From CAWBOV01 sp963790525 (GTDB lineage Bacteria > Actinomycetota > Actinomycetes > Mycobacteriales > Jatrophihabitantaceae), in contig CAWBOV010000004.1 of NCBI GenBank assembly GCA_963790525.1, forward strand, positions 62,001 through 126,000: a stretch of DNA of 64,000 nt. Reading direction: 5' to 3'. Each line of letters opens with the position of its first letter. Positions within the stretch are counted from its first letter, which is position 1. Under the pieces are notes generated by a model that did not search any database, was not told where the DNA came from, and saw only the letters and a list, made by a program, of their open reading frames with translations. Positions 32,433 through 41,303 of this stretch are shown here, piece after piece. The position numbers and the translations under genes were made by a program.

Positions 32433-34114
32433 ATGCCCGCGTCCGGCCCGTCCCGAGACGACGACTGGTGGCGCAGCGCCGTCGTCTACCAGGTGTATCC
32501 CCGCAGTTTCGCCGACGCGGACGGCGACGGCATCGGTGACATCGCCGGGCTGAGGGGCCGCCTGCCCTACCTCGCCGACCTCGGGGTGGACGCGGTCTGG
32601 ATCAGCCCCTGGTACCCGTCGCCGATGCGGGACGCCGGCTACGACGTCTCCGACTTCCGCGCGATCGAGCCGATCTTCGGGACCCTCGAGGAGGCGACGC
32701 TGCTGCTGGCCGACGCGCACGCGCTGGGGCTGCGCGTCCTGCTCGACATCGTCCCCAACCACACCTCCGACGAGCACGTCTGGTTCCAGCAGGCGCTGGC
32801 CGCGGCACCGGGCTCGCCGGAACGGGACCGCTTCCACTTCCGCGACGGCAGGGGCGTGGGCGGCGACCTGCCGCCCAACGACTGGATCAGCCAGTTCGGC
32901 GGCCCGGCGTGGACCCGCACGACCGCCTCCGACGGCGCGCCGGGGCAGTGGTACCTGCACCTGTTCGCGCCGGAGCAGCCCGACCTGGACTGGAGCAATC
33001 CGGAGGTGCGGTCGGACTTCGAGCAGACGCTGCGCTTCTGGTTCGACCTCGGCGTCGACGGCTTCCGGATCGACGTGGCGCACGGCCTGGTCAAGGCGGC
33101 CGGGCTGCCCGACGTCGGTGAGCTGGCCTGGCCGCTCGGCCGCCGCGCCGGACAGCGCGAGCACCGACCACCCGCACTGGGACCGCCGACGGAGGTGCAC
33201 GACATCTACCGCAGCTGGCGGGCCATCGCCGACTCGTACCGCCCGACCCCGGGTGTTCGTCGCCGAGGCCTGGGTGCAGCCGGCCTGCGCGGCTGGCGCG
33301 CTACGTCCGCCCGGACGAGCTGCACACCGCGTTCAACTTCAACTTCCTGCGTCGCGCCGTGGCGGGCCGACTGGCTGCGGGCGACCATCGAGCAGACGCT
33401 CGACCGCGCACGAAGCCGTCGGTGCGCCGCCGACGTGGGTGCTGTCCAACCACGACGTGGCCCGCGAGGTGTCGCGGTACGCCCGTGCCCAGCCGGACCG
33501 CCGCTGCGCCGCCTCGACGACCTGCTCGGCCAGCCCGCCGACTTCGGCTCGGGGCCGGCGCCGCGCGCGGGCCGCTGCCCTGCTGATGCTGGCGCTGCCC
33601 GGCGGTGCCTACGTCTACCAGGGCGAGGAGCTGGGCCTGGCCGAGGTCGAGGACCTGCCCGACGACGTGCTGCAGGACCCCGACTTCGAGCAGACCGGGC
33701 GCGAGAGCCGCGGCCGGGACGGCTGCCGGGTGCCGATCCCGTGGTCGGGCGACCGCGCCGCCGTTCGGGTTCAGCCCGCCGGATGCGAGCGCAGCGCCCT
33801 GGCTGCCGCAGCCGGCGGACTGGGCCGCGTTCACCGTCGAGGCCGGAACCGGTGACCCGGCGTCGATGCTGGAGCTCTACCGCGACGCGCTGCGCCTGCG
33901 ACGCGAGCACCCGGCACTCGGTGACGGGAGCCTGACCTGGCTGGACGCCCCGGTCCACGCGCTGGCCTTCGCCCGCCGCCCCGGGTTCGTGTGCCTGGTC
34001 AACGTCGCGGACTCGCCGCTCAGCCCGCCGCCCGGCGCCGAACTGCTCCTGGCCAGCGCCGACCTCGTCGACGGGCGGGTGGGCACGGACACCACGGCGT
34101 GGTTCCGGCTCTGA
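32433..34114 (+). CDS. Alpha-glucosidase/alpha-amylase family protein, multiply frameshifted
   Basis: A GH13 enzyme of oligo-1,6-glucosidase or alpha-glucosidase type that hydrolyses alpha-glucosides. The intact N-terminus (from ATG 32433) shows VYQVYPRSFADADGDGIGD, LLDIVPNHTSDEH and the nucleophile region DGFRIDVAHGLVK. After about 33130 conserved pieces occur in alternating frames: TDHPHWDR, EVHDIYRSWRAIADSYRP, RVFVAEAWV (acid/base Glu), ARYVRPDELHTAFNFNFL, WVLSNHDVAREV (stabiliser Asp), YVYQGEELGLAEVEDLPDD and a C-terminal part ending WFRL at 34114. At least seven indels lie within about 650 bp. All three catalytic carboxylates survive in separate frames, so sequencing error is more likely than decay, but a pseudogene is possible. 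Confidence 0.8.
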
Positions 34115-34381
34115 GTCGGGAGACGCCGCCCGCGACCAGGAGCCGGTGCTCGCCGCGCGCATCCGATCGAGCCGCCATATCAACAGCTGGTTCTGCATAT
34201 CGAATAGAGCGGATGACAGATATTCTGTACAACGCTTGTCTCACAATCGCAGAGATGTAAAGATCCAAACGACATCGGACCCGTCCGGCGTCGCGAGCGT
34301 TCATCCCCCGGCAGCCCACCGCCGGACAACAGTGCGACGTGGCTCGCGCTGACCCTCCCCCCGACAGGATGACGTGCCCAC
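34115..34381 (+). promoter_or_regulatory. Low-GC promoter region upstream of MarR gene
   Basis: This 267-bp gap contains a notably AT-rich core (about 34175-34275). Within it ACAGA (34216-34220) and TCTGT (34224-34228) form an inverted repeat around TAT, next to TGTACAACGCTTGTC. No coding sequence is convincing. It is the likely promoter and operator region of the MarR gene. Confidence 0.4.
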
Positions 34382-34852
34382 ATGAACGCCGAATCAGTGC
34401 CGAAGCTGCTTCGAGATCTGATGGCCGCGAGCGAGTTCGGCCGCGCCCAGGCGGCGCGGGCCAGCAGGCAGTCGGCGAGCCGCTTCACCGTCCTCGTCCA
34501 ACTCGCCGACGAGGGGCCGGTCAAGCTCGGTCACATCGCGCAGCGGATGACGCTGACGACGGGCGCGGTGACGGCCCTCACCGATGCCCTGGAGTCCGAG
34601 GGCCTGGTCCAGCGGCGCCCGAACCCGGCCGACCGCCGCAGCGTCCTGCTCTCGCTGACCGACGCCGGGCGCACCCTGGTCGACTCGTATCTGGGGGCGT
34701 TCGACCGCGCGGTCCTGCTCGCCGTGGCCGACATGGACCAGGATCAGATGGAGGCCCTCCAGATCCTGGTCAGCCGCACGATCACCTCACTCACCAGGAC
34801 CCCGCCGGTCCAGGCCGAGTCCGCCGGCGAGGGGGAGAACCCCGCCGCCTGA
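34382..34852 (+). CDS. MarR-family transcriptional regulator
   Basis: A 156-residue winged-helix regulator. The MarR core is visible as RFTVLVQLADEGPVKLGHIAQRM, TTGAVTALTDALESEGLVQRR and the wing NPADRRSVLLSLTDAGR. Flanking helices for dimerisation are present and the length is typical. The ATG at 34382 is the first in frame. The FAD-dependent dehydrogenase follows 97 bp downstream in the same direction. The upstream gap contains a short inverted repeat that may be its operator. The effector is unknown, often a phenolic compound in this family. Confidence 0.87.
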   Translation: MNAESVPKLLRDLMAASEFGRAQAARASRQSASRFTVLVQLADEGPVKLGHIAQRMTLTTGAVTALTDALESEGLVQRRPNPADRRSVLLSLTDAGRTLVDSYLGAFDRAVLLAVADMDQDQMEALQILVSRTITSLTRTPPVQAESAGEGENPAA

Positions 34853-34949
34853 CCGGCCCGGCGCGTCGGCGTGCCGCGTTCCCCGGATGAACCCCCGGCT
34901 GAGCGGTTAGATTCGCGGGGCTGCTGCCGACGACGTGAGACGAGGCCCG

Positions 34950-36635
34950 ATGAGTACTGGATCCGCGCGGCCGGGTGAATCCCTGGAGCGAGCCGACGCG
35001 GTCGTCGTCGGAGCGGGGCTGGCCGGCCTGGTGGCCGCGACCGAGCTGGCCGACGCCGGCCGCCGCGTGCTCGTGGTCGACCAGGAGGGCGAGCAGAGCC
35101 TCGGTGGCCAGGCGTTCTGGTCCTTCGGCGGGCTGTTCCTCGTGGGCTCGCCGGAGCAGAAGCGGCTGCGCATCCACGACAGTGCCGACCTCGCGCTGGC
35201 GGACTGGATGGGGTCGGCCGGATTCGACCGCCCCGAGGACCACTGGCCCCGGCTGTGGGCGGAGGCCTACGTCGACTTCGCGGCGGGGGAGAAGCGGCAG
35301 TGGCTGCACGACATGGGGCTGCGGCTGTTCCCGGTCGTCCAATGGGCCGAGCGCGGCGGCTACCCGGCCGGCGGCCACGGCAACTCGGTCCCGCGCTTCC
35401 ACGTCACGTGGGGTACCGGTCCGGGTGTCCTCGAACCGTTCGTGCGCCGCGCGCAGGAGTCCGTCGCGAGCGGGCGGGTGCGGTTCGCCTTCCGGCACCG
35501 CGTCACCGAGCTCGTCACCTCAGGTGGCGCGGTCACCGGGGTCCGCGGCGAGGTGCTCGAACCGACCTCCGCCGAGCGGGGCGCGCCCAGTTCGCGGTCG
35601 GTGCGGGGCTCGTTCGCCTTCGACGCCGACGCCGTCATCGTGACCTCCGGCGGAATCGGCGCCAACCACGACCTCGTCCGCGCGAACTGGCCTACGCAGT
35701 ACGGCGCCGCACCGAGGTCCATGATCTCCGGCGTCCCCGACCACGTCGACGGCCTGATGCTCGGCGTGACCGAGGCTGCCGGCGGTGCGCTCATCAACCG
35801 CGACCGGATGTGGCACTACCCCGAGGGGATCGCCAACTACGCGCCGATCTGGAGCCGGCACGGGATCCGGATCCTGCCCGGGCCGTCGCCGCTCTGGCTC
35901 GACGCCCACGGCCACCGCCTGCCGCCGCCGCTGTTCCCGGGCTTCGACTGCCTCGGGGCGCTGCGGCACATCACCTCCACCGGCTACGACCACTCCTGGT
36001 TCCTGCTCAATCACCGCATCGTCGGCAAGGAGATCGCGCTCTCGGGTTCGGAGCAGAACCCCGACCTGACCGGTCGCAGCGTCCGTGGCGTGCTCGACCG
36101 GGCCCGGGCCGCCGTCCCCGCGCCGGTGCAGGCCTTCGTCGACCGGGGCGAGGACTTCCTGACGGGGGATACCCTGGCCGACCTCGTCCCGCGGATGAAC
36201 GCGCTCGTCGGCGCCGACCTGATCGACCCCGTCGAGCTCGACGCCGCCGTCCGGGCGCGGGACCGGCAGGCCGAGCACGGCTTCGGCAGCGACCCGCAGC
36301 TGGCCGCCACGTACGCCGCGCGCCGCTACGTCGGGGACCGGCTCACCCGGGTGGTGGCGCCCCACGCGATCCTCGACCCCGCCGCGGGCCCGATCATCGC
36401 GGTCCGGCTGCACATCCTGACGCGCAAGACCCTCGGCGGCCTGCACACCGACCTCTCCGCGCGGGTGCTGGACGCGGCGGGCGCGCCGATCCCCGGGCTG
36501 TACGCGGCCGGGGAGGCGGCGGGTTTCGGCGGCGGCGGGATGCACGGCTATCGCGCGCTGGAGGGGACGTTCCTCGGCGGCTGCCTGTTCTCCGGCCGCG
36601 TCGCCGGGCGGGCGGTCGCCGCCGCGGCCGCCTGA
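34950..36635 (+). CDS. FAD-binding dehydrogenase (fumarate reductase/KstD-type flavoprotein)
   Basis: A 561-residue flavoprotein. FAD-binding begins VVVGAGLAGLVAATELADAG and includes GGQAFWSFGGLF; the C-terminal block is TRKTLGGLHTD, then GLYAAGEAAGFGGGGMHGYRALEGTFLGG, which closes the FAD site. The fold is that of fumarate reductase, 3-ketosteroid dehydrogenase and the mycobacterial Rv0785-type dehydrogenase; the last is the best fit in length and motifs. The substrate is unknown. ATG 34950 follows CGAGG with 5 bp spacing; a GTG at 34935 is possible. A menJ-like gene begins 104 bp downstream. Confidence 0.88.
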   Translation: MSTGSARPGESLERADAVVVGAGLAGLVAATELADAGRRVLVVDQEGEQSLGGQAFWSFGGLFLVGSPEQKRLRIHDSADLALADWMGSAGFDRPEDHWPRLWAEAYVDFAAGEKRQWLHDMGLRLFPVVQWAERGGYPAGGHGNSVPRFHVTWGTGPGVLEPFVRRAQESVASGRVRFAFRHRVTELVTSGGAVTGVRGEVLEPTSAERGAPSSRSVRGSFAFDADAVIVTSGGIGANHDLVRANWPTQYGAAPRSMISGVPDHVDGLMLGVTEAAGGALINRDRMWHYPEGIANYAPIWSRHGIRILPGPSPLWLDAHGHRLPPPLFPGFDCLGALRHITSTGYDHSWFLLNHRIVGKEIALSGSEQNPDLTGRSVRGVLDRARAAVPAPVQAFVDRGEDFLTGDTLADLVPRMNALVGADLIDPVELDAAVRARDRQAEHGFGSDPQLAATYAARRYVGDRLTRVVAPHAILDPAAGPIIAVRLHILTRKTLGGLHTDLSARVLDAAGAPIPGLYAAGEAAGFGGGGMHGYRALEGTFLGGCLFSGRVAGRAVAAAAA

Positions 36636-36739
36636 GCATGGGCGGGTCGGTGCCCGAACCGATGCCGCGCCGACGTTCGCGCCACACCCGGGGCGGGTGG
36701 GCGAGCGGTGTCCCCGGGCGGGACGGCACACTGGCAACC

Positions 36740-38059
36740 ATGACGACGACCGACTCCCGCGACGCGACCGATCTGATCGGAGCGGAGGTGCAGTACGCCG
36801 ACGTGATCGTGGTCGGCGCCGGCCCCTCGGGCAGTGCAGCCGCCTACTGGATGGCCGGCGCCGGCCTCACCGTCGCCCTGCTGGAGAAGACGGCGTTCCC
36901 GCGGGAGAAGGTGTGCGGCGACGGACTGACCCCGCGCGGCACCCGCGCGCTGATCGACATGGGCATCGACGTCAGCGAGGACGCGGGCTGGCTGCACAAC
37001 AAGGGCCTGCGGGTCATCGGGGGCGGTCTGCGCCTGGAACTGCCGTGGCCCGAGCTGGCGAGCTTCCCGAACTACGGCCTCGTCCGCCCGCGCGCGGATC
37101 TCGACGCCATGCTCGCCAACCAGGCGGTGAAGGCCGGGGCGCAGCTGCACGAGCTGACCTCCGTCACCGGCCCGGTCACCGACCGCTCCGGAAGGGTCGT
37201 GGGCGTCACGGCCCGGACCGGCGAGGACAAGCGCCCGATCACCTTCCGCGCCCCGGTCGTCGTCGCCTGCGACGGTGTCTCCGGGCGGCTGGCGCTGGCG
37301 ATGGGCATCCAGCGTGACGACCGCCGCCCGATGGGCGTCGCCGTCCGCCGGTACTACCGCAGCCCGCGCACCCACGACGACCACCTGGAGTCGTGGCTGG
37401 AGTTGTGGGACGGGCCCGCCGGGGCCGAGGACGCGAACCTGCTGCCCGGGTACGGCTGGATCTTCGGGATGGGCGACGGCACCGTCAACGTCGGGCTGGG
37501 CGTGCTCAACTCCTCGACCGGGTACCAGAAGACCGACTACCGCGGCCTGCTGACCTCGTGGCTGGACGCCACCCCGGAGGAGTGGGGGCTGCGCGAGGAG
37601 AACGCCGAAGGCCCCACCCGCGGCGCCGGCCTGCCGATGGGGTTCAACCGCACCCCGCACTACACCAACGGGATGGTGCTCGTCGGCGACGCCGCCGGGT
37701 CGGTCAACCCGTTCAACGGCGAAGGCATCCCCTACGCCATCGAATCGGGCAAGTTCGCCGCGGAATCGGTCGTGCAGGCCCTCGCCCGGCCCGAGGGCCC
37801 CGGCCGCGAGCGGGCCCTGAACGGCTACCCGAAGGCGATGGCGGCCGAGTGGGGCTCCTACTACCGGCTCGGTGGCGTCTTCGTGAAGCTCATCGGCAAC
37901 CCCGCCGTGATGCGTGCCTGCACCCGGCACGGCCTCCCGCATCCCGGGCTCATGCGGTTCGTGCTCAAGCTGCTGGCGAACCTGTCCGACCCGCACGACG
38001 GCGACGTGTCCGACCGCGTGATCGCGGCGCTGAACCGGATCACGCCCGCCGTCCGCTGA
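36740..38059 (+). CDS. MenJ-type geranylgeranyl/menaquinone reductase
   Basis: A 439-residue FAD-dependent reductase of the geranylgeranyl reductase family. In mycobacteria MenJ saturates one isoprene unit of menaquinone-9. FAD-binding motifs are VIVVGAGPSGSAAAYWMAGAG and the family signature FPREKVCGDGLTPRG; YGLVRPRADLD, VACDGVSGRLA and LVGDAAGSVNPFNGEGIPYAIESG follow. The start is ATG 36740. It lies 211 bp upstream of nuoA. A long-chain prenyl synthase closes the nuo operon, so quinone tailoring genes bracket complex I. It could instead act on archaeal-type or carotenoid prenyl chains, but the respiratory context favours menaquinone. Confidence 0.9.
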   Translation: MTTTDSRDATDLIGAEVQYADVIVVGAGPSGSAAAYWMAGAGLTVALLEKTAFPREKVCGDGLTPRGTRALIDMGIDVSEDAGWLHNKGLRVIGGGLRLELPWPELASFPNYGLVRPRADLDAMLANQAVKAGAQLHELTSVTGPVTDRSGRVVGVTARTGEDKRPITFRAPVVVACDGVSGRLALAMGIQRDDRRPMGVAVRRYYRSPRTHDDHLESWLELWDGPAGAEDANLLPGYGWIFGMGDGTVNVGLGVLNSSTGYQKTDYRGLLTSWLDATPEEWGLREENAEGPTRGAGLPMGFNRTPHYTNGMVLVGDAAGSVNPFNGEGIPYAIESGKFAAESVVQALARPEGPGRERALNGYPKAMAAEWGSYYRLGGVFVKLIGNPAVMRACTRHGLPHPGLMRFVLKLLANLSDPHDGDVSDRVIAALNRITPAVR

Positions 38060-38115
38060 TGCCCCGGCGGACCACCGGCGCGCCGGACGGCGACCTCACA
38101 TCGGGAACACACGAG

Positions 38116-38134
38116 TTAGGTCATCCTTACTTCG
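38116..38134 (+). promoter_or_regulatory. IdeR/DtxR-like iron box upstream of nuoA (weak)
   Basis: TTAGGTCATCCTTACTTCG agrees with about 13 of 19 bases of the IdeR/DtxR consensus TTAGGTTAGSCTAACCTAA, mostly in the left half. It lies about 137 bp upstream of nuoA. The rest of the 211-bp gap contains the nuo promoter and no coding sequence. Confidence 0.3.
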
Positions 38135-38270
38135 TGCGGGCCGGACCCCCTGGCTAGCCTGATCGGCGACGGTTCCTGATCGGTGGTCTGCGCGCGAGCG
38201 TCGCATCGTGTTCGGCCGTGAGGTTCTGGATCAGGCCGTGCTTCGGCCGTTAACGAAAGGAGCAGGCTCG

Positions 38271-38636
38271 GTGGTTCTGAAGTCGTATCTGCCGATCGTC
38301 CTCCTGTTTGCACTCGCTTTCGGTTTCTCGGTGTTCAGCGTCTGCATCGCCACGATCACCGGTCCCAAGCGCTACAACCGCGCGAAGTACGACTTCTACG
38401 AGTGCGGTATCGAACCCACCCCTCAGGCGACCGGGCCGAACAGATTCCCGGTGAAGTACTTCCTGACGGCGATGCTCTTCATCGTCTTCGACATCGAGAT
38501 CATCTTCTTGTACCCCTATGCGGTCGCGAACAAGGCTCTCGGCCTGTTCGGACTCGTCGAGGTGGTGCTCTTCATCCTCACCGTGTTCGTCGCCTACGCC
38601 TACGTGTGGCGCCGCGGCGGACTCGACTGGGACTAA
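38271..38636 (+). CDS. nuoA: NADH-quinone oxidoreductase subunit A
   Basis: A membrane subunit of complex I, 121 residues, three transmembrane helices (PIVLLFALAFGFSVFSVCIA, FLTAMLFIVFDIEIIFLYPYA and VEVVLFILTVFVAYAYVW). The conserved loop KYDFYECGIEPT with its Cys and the FDIEIIF acidic motif are present. The GTG at 38271 has AAAGGAG 8 bp upstream. It is the first gene of nuoABCDEFGHIJKLMN. The frame is intact. NuoA, with J, K and H, forms the quinone-proximal membrane part. Confidence 0.95.
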   Translation: MVLKSYLPIVLLFALAFGFSVFSVCIATITGPKRYNRAKYDFYECGIEPTPQATGPNRFPVKYFLTAMLFIVFDIEIIFLYPYAVANKALGLFGLVEVVLFILTVFVAYAYVWRRGGLDWD

Positions 38637-38648
38637 GGACGTATCTGC

Positions 38649-39188
38649 ATGGGAATGGAAGAGAAGCTCCCCGACGGCGTGCTGCTGGCGAGCATCGAGA
38701 AGCTGGTGAACTGGACGCGCAAGTCGTCCCTCTGGCCGGCGACCTTCGGCCTGGCCTGCTGCGCGATCGAGATGATGACCTTCGGCGCGCCCCGGTACGA
38801 CTCGGCGCGCTTCGGCATGGAGGTCTTCCGCCCGTCCCCGCGCCAGGCCGATCTGATGATCGTCGCCGGGCGGGTCAGCCAGAAGATGGCGCCCGTGCTG
38901 CGCCAGATCTATGACCAGATGCCCGAACCGAAGTGGGTGCTGGCCATGGGCGTCTGCGCCAGCTCAGGCGGCATGTTCAACAACTACGCGATCGTCCAGG
39001 GTGTGGACCACGTGGTCCCCGTGGACATGTACCTGCCGGGCTGCCCGCCCCGCCCCGAGATGCTGATCGACGCGATCCTCAAGCTGCACCACAAGATCAT
39101 GCACGAGCCGCTCGGCCCCAAGCGGGCGGAGAAGCTGCTCGATCAGAAGGTCGAGCTGCTGCCCTCGAGTGTCAGGTTCGCCAAATGA
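38649..39188 (+). CDS. nuoB: NADH-quinone oxidoreductase subunit B
   Basis: A 179-residue peripheral subunit that holds the terminal [4Fe-4S] cluster N2 next to the quinone site. Cluster ligands are the Cys pair in GLACCAIEMM, the Cys in MGVCASSGGMFNNY and the Cys in LPGCPPRPE. The sequence is intact. It starts 12 bp after nuoA; an in-frame ATG two codons later (38655) is an alternative start. Its stop overlaps the nuoC ATG by 3 bp. Confidence 0.96.
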   Translation: MGMEEKLPDGVLLASIEKLVNWTRKSSLWPATFGLACCAIEMMTFGAPRYDSARFGMEVFRPSPRQADLMIVAGRVSQKMAPVLRQIYDQMPEPKWVLAMGVCASSGGMFNNYAIVQGVDHVVPVDMYLPGCPPRPEMLIDAILKLHHKIMHEPLGPKRAEKLLDQKVELLPSSVRFAK

Positions 39189-39921
39189 GCGACACGGCGA
39201 CCAGCGGCGAGGCCAACCGCCACGAGATCGCCCACACCGGTGAGACCACCGGCTCCGGCCTGGCGCCCGAGGGGGCGTTCGGTGTCGAGCAGCGCGGCAT
39301 GTTCGGTGTCCGCGGCAGCGGCGACACCACCGGATTCGGCGGACTGACCCGCGAGCCGTTCGTCGCGCCCGAGGCGCGTGCGCCCCTACGGCAGCTACTT
39401 CGACGAGGTCGTCGACTCCCTCGCGGTCGCCTACCCGCGATCTCGCGTCGGCCCTGCTGCGCGTCGTCGTCGACCGTGACGAGCTGACGCTCCACCTCGT
39501 CCCGGACACGCTCGCCGCGGTGGCCGCCGCCCTGCGCGACGACCCGAGCCTGCGCTTCGAGCTGCTGTCCAGCGTCTCGGGCGTGGACTACCTGGGCACC
39601 GAGAACCGGCTGCACTCGGTGTACGAGCTGCGCTCGCTGACCTACCGCCGCCGGCTGCGCCTCGAGGTGGCGGTCTCGGTGGAGAACCCGCACGTCCCGT
39701 CGCTGACCACGCTGTACCCGACCGCGGACTGGCAGGAGCGCGAGACCTTCGACATGTTCGGGATCGTCTACGACGGGCACCCGGCACTGACCCGGATCCT
39801 GATGCCCGACGACTGGGACGGCCACCCGCAGCGCAAGGACTACCCGCTCGGCGGCATCGCGGTCGAGTACAAGGACGGCGCGTCCATCCCGCCGCCCGAC
39901 GAGCGCAGGGCTTACAGGTGA
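39185..39921 (+). CDS. nuoC: NADH-quinone oxidoreductase subunit C, frameshifted as read
   Basis: NuoC is a peripheral arm subunit binding NuoD. The N-terminus is read from ATG 39185 (MSDTATSGEANRHEIAHTGE), then one extra base near 39385 moves the frame to PYGSYFDEVVDSLAVAYP, and another near 39437 moves it to DLASALLRVVVDRDELTLH. The remainder is intact to 39921 and includes YPTADWQERETFDMFGIVYDGHPALTRILMP in blocks and HPQRKDYPLGG, the family signature. The long hydrophilic N-terminus is usual for actinobacterial NuoC. The conserved protein across three frames indicates base-call errors. It overlaps nuoB by 4 bp. Confidence 0.88.
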
Positions 39922-39930
39922 GGATCGATC

Positions 39931-41303
39931 ATGAGTGAACGAACCACCCCACGCACCGACGCGCCGCACCGCGCCGCGCGGCGCCAGCCGTGGCGAGGAC
40001 TACGCCGGCTCCCGAACCACCACCGAGGGCCGCGTCTACACCGTCACCGGCGGCGACTGGGACAGCCTCTTCGGCGGCGACCCGATCTCGGAGGAGCGGC
40101 TGGTCCTCAACATGGGCCCGCAGCACCCGTCCACCCACGGCGTGCTCCGCCTCGTCCTCGAGCTGGAGGGGGAGACCGTCACCGACGCCCGCGTCGTCGT
40201 CGGCTACCTGCACACCGGCATCGAGAAGAACACCGAGTACCGCAACTGGACGCAGGGCGTCACCTTCGTCACCCGCATGGACTACCTCTCGCCGATGTTC
40301 AACGAGACGGCGTACTGCCTCGGCGTGGAGAAGCTCCTGGGCGTGCGAACTGCCCGAACGCGCCCGCCTGATCCGCGTCATGATGATGGAGATCAACCGC
40401 CTCGCCTCGCACTGGGTGTGGCTGGCCACCGGCGGCATGGAACTCGGCGCGCTGACCGCGATGACCAACGGCTTCCGGGCCCGCGAGAAGTGCCTGGACA
40501 TCTTCGAGCTCATCACCGGCCTGCGGATGAACAACGCCTACATCCGCCCGGGCGGGGTCGCGCAGGATCTGCCCGAGAACGGCGTCTCGGAGATCCGCGC
40601 CTGGATCACGATGATGGAGGAGGAGCTCGGCGGCGTCGAGAAGCTGCTGCGCAGCCAGCCGATCTGGGTCGCCCGCCTGAAGGATGTCGGCTGGATCGGC
40701 GTCGAGGGCTGCCTGGCCCTGGGCGTGACCGGCCCCCTGCTGCGTGCGGCCGGGCTGCCGTGGGACCTGCGCAAGACCGACCCGTACCTCGGGTACGAGG
40801 AGTTCGACTTCGAGATCCCGACCGACGACCGTGGCGACTGCTGGTCGCGGTTCGTGGTGCGCGTCGCCGAGATGTGGGAGTCCCTCAAGATCGTCAGCCA
40901 GGTGCTGGACCGCCTCGAACCTGGCCCGGTCATGGTCGAGGACCCCAAGATCGCGTGGCCGGCGAAGCTCTCGCTCGGCCCCGACGGCATGGGCAACTCC
41001 CTGGAGCACGTCGGCAAGATCATGGGGAGCTCGATGGAGTCGCTGATCCACCACTTCAAGCTGGTGACGGAGGGGTTCCGGGTTCCGGCCGGTCAGGTCT
41101 ACTCGGCGGTGGAGTCCCCCCGCGGCGAGCTCGGCGCGTGTGTCGTCAGCGACGGCGGCACCCGCCCCTACCGGGTCCACTTCCGGGAGCCGTCGTTCAT
41201 CAATCTGCAGGCGACCGCGGCTCTGTCCGAGGGCGGCCTCATCGCCGACGTCATCGCCTCGGTGGCGTCGATCGACCCCGTGATGGGTGGGTGTGACCGC
41301 TAG
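39931..41303 (+). CDS. nuoD: NADH-quinone oxidoreductase subunit D, frameshifted as read
   Basis: NuoD forms much of the quinone pocket. ATG 39931 (MSERTTPRTDAPH) starts 9 bp after nuoC. The frame changes somewhere near 39975, giving EDYAGSRTTTEGRVYTV, LNMGPQHPSTHGVLRL and GYLHTGIEKNTEYRN, and again near 40343 (one extra G) before CELPERARLIRVMMMEINRLASH. From there it is uninterrupted to 41303, with LRMNNAYIRPGG, ESPRGELGACVVSDGG and the ending DPVMGGCDR. The quinone-binding His in HPSTHG and the HxxxW motif regions are present. It is a full-length gene if two indels are corrected. Confidence 0.9.
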
